DNA from: Tanypteryx hageni
Taxonomy: Eukaryota > Arthropoda > Insecta > Odonata > Petaluridae
Reading direction: 5' to 3'
DNA length: 64,000 nt
Assembly (NCBI GenBank): GCA_028673005.1
Contig: CM054116.1
Span: 83,030,572 to 83,094,571 of the forward strand
Below the pieces are notes generated by a model that was not told the DNA's origin, did no database searches, and saw only the letters and a list, made by a program, of their open reading frames with translations. Positions 46,892 through 57,267 of this stretch are shown one piece after another; position 1 is the first letter of the stretch; the number at the start of each line of letters is the position of its first letter. Made by a program: the position numbers and the translations under genes.

Positions 46892-47353
46892 CGCCGGTGT
46901 GCATATATCTACTTGGTACATGGAAATCGCAACCATAGGCAGAGTGCGAGTTGGTAAGCTGGCCTATCAACTGTTATAAAGGCTGAATTTTTAATTTACT
47001 GCATACAAGGGTTATAGCAAAGGTGATGTGAAGGAAAAAGGGATACCATTTAACAAACCAACCCGGTTTGGGTGAATATACGATCTAAAAGTTGCTTTCT
47101 CGTGTTGAGTTTAAATTTTAGAAAGAAGGCATAACTCAAGTTACGCCTTCTTTCTAAAATATAAACTCAACCCGAGCAACCGCAACTTTTAGAATATCGT
47201 AGTTAAAATGTGAAAACATGTATTGATAGTAGTAAAGTAAATTAAAAATTCCGCCTTGCTAAACAGCTGATAGACCAGCTGGCCAGCTTTCTAACTCGCA
47301 CTCAGCCAACGGGTTACGATTTTCATGTACCAAGTAGATATATGCCGCCAGTG
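46892..47353. repeat. Long imperfect hairpin (about 460 bp) within the nested hAT
   Basis: Two arms pair in two blocks. The outer block 46892-47003 pairs with about 47240-47353 (shared GCATATATCTACTTGGTACA, GAGTGCGAGTT, GAATTTTTAATTTACT). The inner block 47081-47135 pairs with 47138-47199 (CTAAAAGTTG, TTGAGTTTA, TTTTAGAAAGAAGGC). Between them is an unpaired, unequal section. It sits upstream of the transposase start at 46802. Confidence 0.85.
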
Positions 47354-48774
47354 TTCAAGTCAGGGAGTTCTCCGGTTTCACGTTAGAAAATAAACAACAT
47401 ACCCGCACGGGTACCCGGTTACTCGGCCTGGTAAATTTTTTTGCTTCCCGGGTACTCGATATCCGGTACCCGGCATTTTTAGGACCCGATGCATCACTAA
47501 ATAATACATTACATCCCTAGCCATTTCCAAAATATTTTGTGTTATACCTTCCAAAATAATTTGTATCATTTCATTTTGTATTTGATCTCCCAAATAACGC
47601 GCTGCATTTTTGAACTAGAATTTAGAATACGGCTTAAATGTTCCGACATTATCGAATCAAATTTCGTGATAGTTTCTGCTAATTTCAAGAAATTTCCGTT
47701 ATCGTTCTCGTGGAGCCGTTTTGACAAACCCCTGAAAGCTTAAACACTGTCGTGATACAAACTGTATCATATAAAATAAGTGTTCAACAACTGAATGCCA
47801 ATACTTTTTTTCAGTCTCATATAATCTTTGTTCCCTATCATCAATTGTTAATTTTTGTGCTAAGGCTAATTTAAGCTCCGAATATTTTCTACTGTTTTTA
47901 ATATGTATTTCACCTTTTCGTGTTTACTTAAAATGTGAGATAAATGTTGCCAGTCTTTACAGCCATATTCGCTACTAAGTTGGGTTTTTCCGTCTCCGAA
48001 AAGTTTACAATACAAACGAAATACTGAATCTCGCGATACTGAATATAACAACCATGTTCGTCTGATTTGTTTCTCCATTTGGAAGAGTTCGAATGTAGTA
48101 AGAATTAGAAAATTTCCTACCCGTATCATCTTTAGGAAAGTTTTAATTACTTACTTGAGGAGCACAATTTTCAATCAATCATTTTTTTATAGTTAAATTA
48201 TTTGGCCATGTACCCGGATCTTCTGAAAGTGTGTTTTCATTAAAGTTGCTTTTTTCTGGTTCGTAGTTAAAGTCGGAATCCGCTGTTCTCCGTAGATCTG
48301 CTAATCCAGATTCATCGTCATCTTCTACATTTATTGAAGACGTAGGAGTGATATCTGAATCCGTTAGAAGAATAGCCGAGATTATTATTTCTTCATCTTC
48401 GCTTGGCATTTCTTCTGTTCTTTGCTCTTCCTTTTGTTGTACTGATATCGAGTTACTTGGGTCTTCTCTGTTGTTTGTGCATTTTCTGTTTTCCGTAAAT
48501 ATTTATTTAACGATCCAGACAATTCTTTCGCTTTTTTTTCTCTTATGGCTTTTCTTTTCCTATTTCCAGACCCGGACAATTTCTTTGCTTTTCTATTCGA
48601 AATCTAGGATAAAATTGAGTAATAAATATTATTATCAAACATTTTTCAATAACTTCTCAATAATTTTATTTTTTAATATTGAATTATTATGTACACCTTT
48701 CAGATTACACACAAACAGCATAAACACATTAAGATGACTACCTCGTACGTCTCAGGTTATATTGTAAATGTAGA

Positions 48775-48990
48775 ATGAAGCACAGACAGAAGTGGTGAGA
48801 ACTGAAAAGGGAGACAGTAGAATGAAGCGATAAGTATTTATTTCTACGTATTTGCGAATACTCACAAACAGAAGTGGTGAGAACTGAGAAGGGAGATAGT
48901 AGAATGAAGCGATAAGTCCTTATTTTACGGCGTGTTTCCACGTATTTGCGCATGCGCACGGACATAAGTGGTGAGAACTAAGAAGGGAGA
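48775..48990 (+). repeat. Three tandem copies near the end of the outer hAT
   Basis: AGTGGTGAGAACTGARAAGG recurs near 48790, 48873 and 48969, each followed by GGGAGAY; the first two also share AGTAGAATGAAGCGATAAGT. Unit about 80-95 bp. It is subterminal in the 6.2-kb hAT, upstream of the transposase. Confidence 0.8.
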
Positions 48991-49187
48991 CACATTTTCC
49001 TCTTCCCGTACAGTACTGGCACGCTGGGCAATCAATAAAAAAGTCTTGTTTATAATAAAGTACAAAAAATTATAAACATTAATTTTATAATTTCTTCATT
49101 ATTAAACTCTGAATGGCGCCCCCTTGACAAGGCGCCTTTGTGCGGTGCACAACCTGCACACCCACACGCGGCGGCCCTGAGTAGTAT

Positions 49188-49669
49188 AAGAAGTTTTTAA
49201 GAGGTGTTCTGAGATATTTAAGAATATTTTTCCTTTGAATTCAACATTCATGCACGACTTCGGAATCTAAATGTTGCGAAGTTAATACCACCAATCTCGT
49301 TATAAGACGTTGTATACACGTATATGCTTTAAAAATTATTTTTATTATTTTCGCGGACCTCTTCAAAGAAGCGTGCTTAACACTAATGAAATTTCACCTT
49401 TTGAAAGGCTGGGTGGCATTGCGTACCAGAGGATGAGAACCAAAGCTGCGTTTAGTTGTCGTGCAACGAGTTTAAAAGCGTTGAAAATTTCTCTTTTTTA
49501 ACACGTTTTCTTAGCCATGGAATTTCTGGCGACCGCAGCGTAAATTTGTGTCTTTGTATTTTTGAAACATGAACGATAAAAATCTTGAAAAAGGGGGCGT
49601 TTCCTGCCTGACTTCTTACTGTAGGGCCCTGTAGTGTTTTCATTCATTTTTTCTATACTTACGTAGCAA
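49188..49669. other. Flank between the hAT and the piggyBac-like remnant
   Basis: Short frames only; nothing recognised. The left end of the piggyBac-like element may lie in here but I cannot place it. Confidence 0.3.
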
Positions 49670-50260
49670 ACACTGATTGTTGCGCCCATTTGGGTCGCAT
49701 ACGACCCCAGCAAATTTGTGACTTTCTTGACCCCGGATGATGTTTATTGTGTGGTGCTACGATGCTCATATTAGACTATGTTGATAGAACTGCCACGCAT
49801 CAAGTCAATATTTAGCTCGGGTGGTTAGGTGGGAGAAGTATGTGAGCGAATGATCGCTTTACGTTTCTGCTGCGATCTGATATCACAATGGCTAGCATAC
49901 GCAATGCGATAAACCTGAATGATCCAGATGCTATGTTTGCTTTAAATGTTTCGCGAGTTTGAGATTGATGGAGAACATGAAGATGTTATTGGAGGTGAAG
50001 AATCTGATGATAATGAAAAGCAAGATTTTTGCCAGGTTCTGGGCAGTTCACGTGATGAAGACGATATTTCTGAATCAGTCGGTGTCCCACCAATTTCTTC
50101 CGAATTCTACATGTGCCAAGGCAAGAGAGTAGTTCTAGATTTCATTGCCGGTTCAGATAATTCTGGCCATAATATTGCAGCAGATAATTTCTTCGCAAGT
50201 CGTGATTAGGCGAGAGAATTTAGTTTTTTCGAATTGTTTTCGTTTCCCGTATGTCTCGTA
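49670..50260 (+). pseudogene. piggyBac-like transposase remnant
   Basis: A start-like ATG at 49889 opens MASIRNAINLNDPDA, which shifts frame near 49950 into an acidic segment (EDVIGGEESDDNEKQDF) as seen at the N terminus of piggyBac transposases. The frame then passes without the central catalytic domain to SGHNIAADNFFASRD, matching the piggyBac block G-x-N-x-T-x-DN-F-T-S that carries a catalytic Asp. A large internal deletion therefore fuses N terminus and core. Upstream, near 49688, GGGTCGCATACGACCCC is a palindrome of the type found near piggyBac-like ends. I could not place TTAA-flanked TIRs. Family assignment rests on the DNFF block and is moderate. Confidence 0.5.
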
Positions 50261-51470
50261 TTTTGATGATGAATTTATTTAGTGTCCCTTACCCTCAAAA
50301 CCAAAATCTGGAAACCCTAGTTTATACCCAAAGACAGCTGCATTTGAGTCTCCTTTCGTTTCCAGGATAAAGAACCTAGATTAAGCTAAGCAATAATCTG
50401 GAATCCTCTTAGATGAATCTCCACTAATCTAGGGAATAAATGCTCGTTTTACAGCCACAGGGGAATCGTATGGGCAAATTTTCGATTACCTATGCAATAA
50501 ACAAAACTAATAAAATCGTGCAATAGAAGTTATACAATAAAACAAAATTATTTTGCGAATTAAAACAAATCGAATGTTAGCTTTAGGAACGCAAATGGAT
50601 TGAAATAACACACTAGAAAAAAATAGATCGTGGCAGTTCAGACAATGTAGCAGAGGCAGGAATAAAATCATATACTTTACTAGTTCACGTGGATGCGCTG
50701 CGACGACAATTAAGAAATAAGAGAGGTTGGGTAGGATTAAGAGGGGGGATTAAATGGAAGGATAAATTTCGAGAACGCGACAAATTTGGAACGCTTTTCC
50801 TCCAGACATAAAGGCTAACGTTGCGGATTTTTTTCTTTCTTTGCCGTTACTTTTTTCGAGGAAAGTGATGAACGACGAGGGAATTACGAAAGGAGGTGGG
50901 CCTCTTAAGAATAGCAATAAAGGAAGTAAAGAGGATGGCGGAGTTACCCAATAAATTGCCGATTTAAATGGTCAGCGCCTGTTTTTCCTTTTGTTTCGCC
51001 GGTCATTACTCTTGAGATAGTCTTTTTTTTTAGACTACTTAGCAAATGACTAGGGTTTTAAGGTGAGGTTTATTACGCCAAATAGAATCTTTGAACGAAC
51101 CCTCGTGTAAATCATCGCCTAAGACCGCTAGTGGTTCGAATGAAATCCTCGAACTCATCTGCCTTAACGTGATCGGGGAGGAGTTTTTTATCGGTTCACC
51201 ACAAATCTAGCATTCTCCGCCGATAAGATATATCGAAGATAAACAAACCCAAGTAACAAAAGGGTACAATTCGTCTTAATCGAAGTCGTGAATTCACTTT
51301 AACTCCACTTTTCAAGTAAATATAATCATTTAACGTGTTTACGTACCGAAGTCATGTAATGCTTGAAAAGGGCATCCGGAAGTTTAGTCGACTATTTATG
51401 ATGCATTAAAAGAAACAATACTATGAACTTAATGCTGAAACCTGATCGTAAAAAAATTAGCTAAGTATGA
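50261..51470. other. Noncoding stretch with a mixed-composition part
   Basis: AT-rich, then GC-richer and purine-rich patches 50690-51250. No gene recognised. Confidence 0.35.
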
Positions 51471-51478
51471 ATATCATC

Positions 51479-51714
51479 CAGGGACGCATCCTCCATATGT
51501 ACAGTGTGTGCAGTGAACACGGGCCCACGACTACAAGGGGGAATACATTTTTTACACTTTCGTCACAAGATGCGTATGCACAAAGAACTTGCCCCAACAT
51601 TCGTGTCGTACTTGTTTTATATATCTACACATAAAATTTTGTACTCCGGTAATATGCAAGGAGCCCAGACGTCACGCTTGCACCGGGGCCCACTGCATTT
51701 AGGATATGCTACTG
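51479..51714. mobile_element. Nonautonomous hAT MITE, 236 bp
   Basis: Target duplication ATATCATC (51471-51478) and TTATCATC (51715-51722), 7 of 8. Ends CAGGGACGCATCC and, reverse-complemented, CAGTAGCATATCC are only partly alike (about 8 of 13). Internal GGGCCCAC blocks near both ends support paired subterminal sequence. No coding. Confidence 0.6.
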
Positions 51715-51722
51715 TTATCATC

Positions 51723-52590
51723 AAAAATATATATCATTTTAAACTAGAATGAGTAATCTTAAAAGAAATGGATTTTAACTGCAGCCATCTGTCAAAAATA
51801 TACTACTATCCAGTTCAATAAAAATAATTTGGCTAACAAAACATCGTTATTTATTCGACAAAATATTGCCTGAAAGAAGTATTAAGTATGTAATGTTACT
51901 TAAGATAAATGGCACTGCTCGGTACGATTAATTCCAAAAGAATTCATTATAAATTTCATCATCATGAATATGTAAATCACTAAGCCTATCTTTTAAAAAA
52001 TTTCGTATTAACAACGCTGAATTTTATCGTTACCCAAGAACATAAGCTTGTCCGTTCTGAAAAATATATTATAACAATTTATCCAGATTGCTATACTGTA
52101 CTGATTATTAAATGTTGCGTCTGCCCAGGATAATCTAGAAATAATGTAGCTCGCGCTAAAATTGCAATCCCATTTTGAACACCTCCCAAATTAATTAATG
52201 AGATTAACGTCTATTTGTTATATTTACGATCACATTATCATTCCCCTCGTCAATTCTTGGAGAGAAATAAAGCGTCGCGCATCAGTTCCCTCACAGTTAA
52301 TTCCACCGACGCTCGATAAAAATAAAAGTCTACTGAGAACAGCCACTCGACTAGAGCATTATGTTCCACGTCCGACAGATCTTAACCCAGACGCGAACGG
52401 CTGAGTTGGCACCGCTTTTAAAATGCGTCGCCCGCACGATGGAAATGTTTAAAACGACAAAAGGATTTTTAAAAAACGACGATAGGAAACCGGAGAACTC
52501 ATGACTGCTATGACCGGGATCACGACTAGCTTTGTTGAGAGGCAAAAACAAGCCAACCGCACTGGCTGGCTGTTAAGGTCGGGAGTTTGG
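51723..52590. other. AT-rich to mixed noncoding stretch
   Basis: Nothing recognised; small frames at 52198-52404 and 52351-52551 overlap on opposite strands. Confidence 0.4.
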
Positions 52591-53566
52591 TCCCGTGGGA
52601 TTTAGGTAGCGGGAGGGAGCGAGAGGAATGAAGAGGGTCGACGTTACGCAGGATTAATTAAGGGTGTGCGTAATGCAGAGGAGGTAAGGGAGGGGGTAGT
52701 AGAAAAGAGGGAATGGGGAGAGAAGGAAAGAGCTCTGGCGCATGAAATGGTTGGTATATGCTCTGCTTTTATGGCAGTGAAAGGGTCGCCGGGATTAAGA
52801 TAGGAACGAAGGTTATCGTACAGAGACAGAGAGAGAGAAAGGAAGGGAGGATGAGGATGAGAAACAAGAGGAAGAGAGAGGGGTTTGGGCGAGAATAAAG
52901 GAGGGAACAAGGGATAAGTGACGAAGGAGAGGGAGACGTAACTATGGAGAGGGGAGGGAGGAAGAGATGGATTTCGGCGATGCGCGCTATATAGAAGATA
53001 CGGTAGAAGGATAAAGAAAGCAAAAGCGACAAATTAAAAGATGAAAGACTTAATGAAGGATAAGGAACGCATGAGATGCGAAGAGATGAGAGAGAGAGAA
53101 GAGACAAGCGCAACGAAAGAACGAGAGAGGCATCCGTCGGGAGATAAAAGGATACGCGCATCAAAAGACAAGAAAAGAATAAATAGACAAAAAAATAAAA
53201 TGGGAAAATAACAAAAGAGAGCAGACAAATTTATTCCTTAAAACATAAGATTTTTTTTAGCCACGAGGACGATGAAGCGAGAGATTTGAATGTAAGAGAC
53301 GTGCAAGACGACGTTCAAAAAGTAAAAAACTACCTAGCGGCGCAGAAACGGGGAAATAAATGGGATTTGGCTGTGCGTGTGTGTGTGAGAGAAAGAGGGA
53401 AAACTTCTAACTGAACAAAATTTTAATAGAGAGTGAGAAAATTGAGATAAAAGACCGACGAGACTGAAAGGGACGAAAAACACACAAACGCGAGGAAATT
53501 CGAAGAGAGAGAGAGAGAGAGAAATTTTGTCGTCAGTTTGCTAGGATAGAGAGTGAATATTTTCTC
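52591..53566. repeat. Purine-rich tract (plus strand), left part
   Basis: The plus strand is strongly G/A-rich with many GAGAGA runs. The minus-strand frames 52644-52910, 52769-53164 and 53034-53228 give Ser/Leu/Pro-rich peptides explained by composition. The tract resumes after the inserted hAT (53575-54573). Confidence 0.7.
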
Positions 53567-53574
53567 TACGGGAC

Positions 53575-54573
53575 CAGTGGCGGATTTACGCCTCCTGGGG
53601 ACCCTGGCGGTAAACATTTTGGGGCCCCTGGCGAAACATGTGGGGGCCGCTGGCGCTAAGCAGTCGGGGGCCCTGCAATCTAAATATACAGTAACTCCTC
53701 GTATAACGCTCGCCCGCATAGCGCGGTTTCTCAATTACACGATTTATTTTTTAGGGACAATTTTTCACATAAAGCGCCCATACCCGCAATAGCGCGCAAA
53801 AACTCGGGCGGCGGACTATTTCGCGGAGTGGTGTAGGTTGGTGTAAAATTTTAAATGGTGGGAATGCTGTACTGTGCACACGTACATATACACTCGCAAC
53901 TTATTCACGCACAGTATATGGCAGTGCGAGTATTTTAACTTTAAGCCTCAGAACTTGATAGAGAGTTGCGTTGAATCGTCCTTCTGCTGAACGCACTATA
54001 CGATTCGCGCGTAAAAAAATCAATCACGAAAGCTACAAATGCGCACGCTAGCTAGACACGTAGTCATTTTGTGCGGTTAGTGATTTTTGTTCTATTGTAA
54101 ACATTATTAACCCTTATGATGAGTGGAAAGCGTTTGCAATGTGATATCAATGCAAACGAAAAATTGCTAATACTCAATACTACGTAATATATACAAGCAT
54201 GCTAACACATACTGTACATGAAAATAACAGAAATAAAATAAAGGTGTGAAATGTCAGCCAAAAACGCAATCCATCCATTTTCCATTATTTTTAATGGGAA
54301 AATTGTCCTCGCTTAAAGCGTTTTTGCTTTGCGTGCAAGTTTTCACAAACGTAACTATCGCGTTATTCGAGGAATGACTGTATAGTGAAGCCGCATCTAA
54401 AGGCTATCTTCTTTTGTGACATCTCTTAACGATCGTTTTTCTACGGAAACATAGAATGGTTTCACTGATTTTTAAATTGGGACGTTAAATATTTCTGAGA
54501 TTATATACACGAACATTTTTTCGGGGCCCCTTGAGCGCGCCATGTACAACCCCCCCCCCTAAATCCGCCACTG
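53575..54573. mobile_element. hAT element, 999 bp, carrying a nested pogo-like element
   Basis: Ends CAGTGGCGGATTTACG and, reverse-complemented, CAGTGGCGGATTTAGG. Flanks TACGGGAC (53567-53574) and TGCAGGAC (54574-54581) match at 6 of 8, a decayed target duplication. GGGGCCCCTGGCG-type words near the left end and GGGGCCCCTTGAGCG near the right are the inverted subterminal regions. Without the nested element it is about 300 bp. Confidence 0.8.
53689..54380 (+). mobile_element. pogo/Tigger-like element, 692 bp, deletion derivative
   Basis: Left end CAGTAACTCCTCGTATAACG and right end reverse-complemented CAGTCATTCCTCGAATAACG (18 of 21 over the TIR), with TA on both sides (53687-53688, 54381-54382). 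Near 54119 a short frame opens MSGKRLQCDINANEKLLIL, resembling the start of Tigger-type transposases (MSGKRKR...LEEKLEIL), then stops. So it is a deletion derivative keeping only the N-terminal codons. Confidence 0.85.
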
Positions 54574-54581
54574 TGCAGGAC

Positions 54582-55340
54582 CATAAATGACGAACGGACT
54601 AAAAAGTCGACATTTGAAAAAATATATATACAACTACGTCCACATCAGTATCTGCTGTTCGGGGGGGAAAAAAACCTCCTTTACGGCCGCCGTGGGGGAT
54701 GGGATAGGAATAACGACAGAGAGGGAGAGAGAAACTCAAAATATATCGCGAAAGAGAGATAAAGGGAGAAGATAGACGAGAGAAAGGGAACGGAGGGAAA
54801 TTAAAGGAAATAAACGCAGGTGAGAGAAACGTAGGTGCTGCTGTAGGGAAATGTATGCAAATTTCGAGGGGAGGGTAAGAAAGAGAAAGGAAAAATGGCG
54901 CTGGAGAGAATTAAGGCCGGAGAAAGGGAAAGAGCATAATGGATTGAGAGGAAGAGGAGAGCGAGTTGAATGAAGGGTTACGCAAAAGGGAGAGGTTGAG
55001 AGGAAGTGAAAGTGACGGACATATAGAGGATATGGAATGAAAAGGAAGGACGAGAGTGAAGGACCATAGAGAGAGAAATGGAGAGATTAGAGAATGAGGA
55101 ACGAGCGGAAGAGGACGTAGTAAAACAGCACATACGAGAGGAAAGATACGAGAGAGAGAGAGAGAGATTTAAAGCTGGCGAAGGATAAATTACGAGGAGA
55201 GAGCGTTTAAGCGATGACGTGTGAAGATGAAGAGGGTGAGGAGAAGATCGGACCGGGCGTTAAGCACAGGAGAGAGAGAGAAAGAAAGGAGAGAGGTGGT
55301 GAATGAAGAGAGGGAGAGAGGGAGTCGAGGTTAAGATGAG
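54582..55340. repeat. Purine-rich tract (plus strand), right part
   Basis: Continues the G/A-rich composition of 52591-53566, with GAGAGA runs to about 55325. No gene supported. Confidence 0.65.
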
Positions 55341-55924
55341 AATAGTTGCCTCGCACACTAATTTGAGAGTTGTGGAGGAAACTCATTTGCCCTTTCAACA
55401 GCCTCTCAGCCTCCATTCCCACGCAACATTTAAACGCTCTCAAAGGTTACAGAAACCGCACTACAGCGTTGATAGTTACAAGAAAACCTCCTTAAAAAAA
55501 TAAGCAACGCCACCGCAAAATATTTCCGAGATGGAGGAAATGTAAGGATCGGCTTGTCATGACGAGCGTTTTATGCGAAGGGATTAAAGAGAAATGAGTA
55601 GTCTTAAAAACGTATTTTGCGAGATAATATCAACGCTCTACTGCTGTTTTAAAGGATTACTGAGGAACTGTGGGTTTTATATAAGATGTGAAAAGTGAGA
55701 AAAAGGTTGAATTAGGTGTAAGCGTCTTTGGACGATATTCCTTAATTATGTAAAAAAAAGTCTTAACCGAGTGCGTGCAGTATTATATACGGTCTTCAGA
55801 AAGAAGTTGTACTGAAATTTTATTTTATGCCGCTAAAATAAACCTCAAATTTTAAGTTGCATAAGTATCTTTCACTATTATACTTAAGGCAAGAATACAA
55901 AAAATGTATTTTCATTCATCATCA
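55341..55924. other. Noncoding stretch before the LINE
   Basis: Nothing recognised. Confidence 0.35.
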
Positions 55925-57250
55925 TCAATTCCTCACCGGGAGGACACAAAGGGTCAGAGTAGGACAAGCATACTCAAATGAAGTACCTGTCACATCCGGG
56001 GTCCCCCAGGGGAGTGTCCTAGGCCCCCTATTGTTCCTCATGTACATCAATGATCTGCATGAGGAAGTAACTTTAGAAATACGTCTTTTTGCTGATGACT
56101 GTATAATATATAGGAAAATAAGAAGTCAGAATGATAGCATCAACTTACAAGAGGACTTAGTGAAGGTGGATACCTGGATAGCAATTAATAAAATGGACAT
56201 AAATGTTGGGAAAAGTAAGCTTATAACTTTTACCAAAAGAAGAGTTAAGGAATGTAGGCAATATCAGCTAATGGGTGACTACATACCTAAAAGTGACTAC
56301 TGTAAATACTTAGGAATAATCATTTCAGTAAATTTTGGGTGGGGTCAGCATATTGACCATGTGGTAGGAAAGGCATATAAATCCCTACATTGGGTGATGA
56401 GGAACCTCAAGGGGAGCGGTACAGCCACAAAAGAGTTAGCGTATAAAGCCATTATTAGACCAATTTTGGAATACTCTACGAATGTATGGGATCCGTATGA
56501 AGTGGGGCAGATAAATAAGTTAGAAAAAGTCCAAAGAAAGGCTGCCAGATACGTGATGGGGAAGCATAAGAAGACTGAAAGTGTAACGGAAATGATAAGA
56601 GTGTTAGGTTGGGAATCATTGGAAAATAGAAGGAAACTCAACAGGCTATGTGGGATTTTTAAAATATTGAATAATAAAGGGCCATGGGAAAATTTATCAT
56701 CTGGGATCGAGAAATCTCACTACATAGGAAAAAACGAACACAAATATAAAATTAAATACAGGCCGCAGAAGACTAACGTCGCCAAGAACTTTTTTCTAAA
56801 TAGAGGAATCTGTGAATGGAATGAGCTACCGGAGGAAATCTTTAAGCCCTTTCCTAAATCGCTTAAGCAATTTAAGTCAAAATGTAAAGGTTTTCTTTTT
56901 TTAGAGGGTGACGAGTGAGCCGGAGGAAGTAGAGTGAATGCTTGGTAGGGTGAAGTACGGTGGGGGCTTCGTGGGCCCCGGGACCGCTACGGTAACCGTG
57001 AAGGCCTACCATGAACCTCGAAAACTTCGGCTCCGATTAAAGCCAAGGGGAAAGTAATTGTATTATAAGTATTTTAGCCAAAATTGTATTATTTTTATAA
57101 AATTAATAATTTTATTCTGTTGAATTTTGGACAAGTGACCTTGATCACGCAGTAAGTTATATGATGTGAAATTTATTGACAATGAGTCATGTAATGTTGC
57201 CACCTGGCTTGTAGCCAAATTGCAACTCATTTAGTAAATAATAAAAAAAT
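55925..57250 (+). mobile_element. 5'-truncated LINE (jockey/CR1-type)
   Basis: Coding homology starts abruptly near 55925 and runs to the stop at 56918. About 330 bp of 3' untranslated sequence follows, ending in an AAT-rich tail (TAAATAATAAAAAAATCATA near 57240). A second copy of the 3' end lies at 19270-19500. No target duplication was identified with confidence. Confidence 0.85.
55935..56918 (+). pseudogene. LINE reverse transcriptase, C-terminal half
   Basis: One uninterrupted plus-strand frame. RT motifs in order: FLTGRTQRVRVG (end of the fingers/palm region), the hallmark SGVPQGSVLGPLLFLMYINDL, the catalytic FADDCIIY, and KYLGIIIS. Then a thumb and C-terminal domain with AYKAIIRPILEYSTNVWDPY, KLEKVQRKAARYV and FLNRGICEWNELPEEI. 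This is the jockey/CR1/L2 group. Endonuclease and the RT N-terminal part are absent, consistent with 5' truncation during retrotransposition. Lack of stops or frameshifts over more than 320 codons indicates a fairly young insertion. It cannot be autonomous. The frame is open slightly upstream to about 55857, but that part shows no homology. Confidence 0.9.
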
Positions 57251-57267
57251 CATATGTTTTCTAGCTT

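Larger units (their letters stand above)
44755..47499 (-). mobile_element. Nested 2.75-kb hAT with BED-finger transposase
   Basis: Ends TAGTGATGCACCG and, reverse-complemented, TAGTGATGCATCG (12 of 13). Perfect 8-bp target duplication AATAATAC at 44747-44754 and 47500-47507, lying in the outer transposase reading frame. Both subterminal regions are studded with ACCCGG/CCGGGT words (for example near 44782, 44830, 47400, 47413, 47447, 47464), plausible transposase-binding sites. Confidence 0.95.
43382..48579 (-). pseudogene. hAT transposase with TTF-type zinc finger (ZMYM1-like), broken
   Basis: Minus-strand blocks in order. A basic start (MSGSGNRKRKAIREKKAKE, 48579). An acidic segment ending SEDPGTWPNNLT (near 48190). 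A TTF/CHC zinc-finger-like segment ([20 protein letters not shown] then [14 protein letters not shown], about 48070-47905). A catalytic-core block ARDVMYY (near 47515), cut there by the nested hAT and resuming SLILDTTPDISHTEQ (about 44740). Then GYDNVESMCGKYKGIQ and CSAHTLNLVVNDAA (44540-44400). Finally the C-terminal dimerisation domain with LPASVATGEQSFSKL and IIKNYFRSTMSQER (43382-43597). This order matches hAT transposases related to vertebrate ZMYM1. Stops and frameshifts in most blocks, besides the insertion, make it nonfunctional. Confidence 0.85.
42994..49179 (-). mobile_element. 6.2-kb hAT element (ZMYM1-like), split by a nested hAT
   Basis: Ends CAGAGCCGCCGCGAG and, reverse-complemented, CAGGGCCGCCGCGTG (13 of 15). 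Perfect 8-bp target duplication AGTAGTAT at 42986-42993 and 49180-49187. Near both ends AGGCGCCTTTGTGC occurs in the same orientation. Without the nested element and its duplication it is about 3.4 kb, a normal length for this hAT group. The transposase lies on the minus strand and is broken. Confidence 0.95.
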
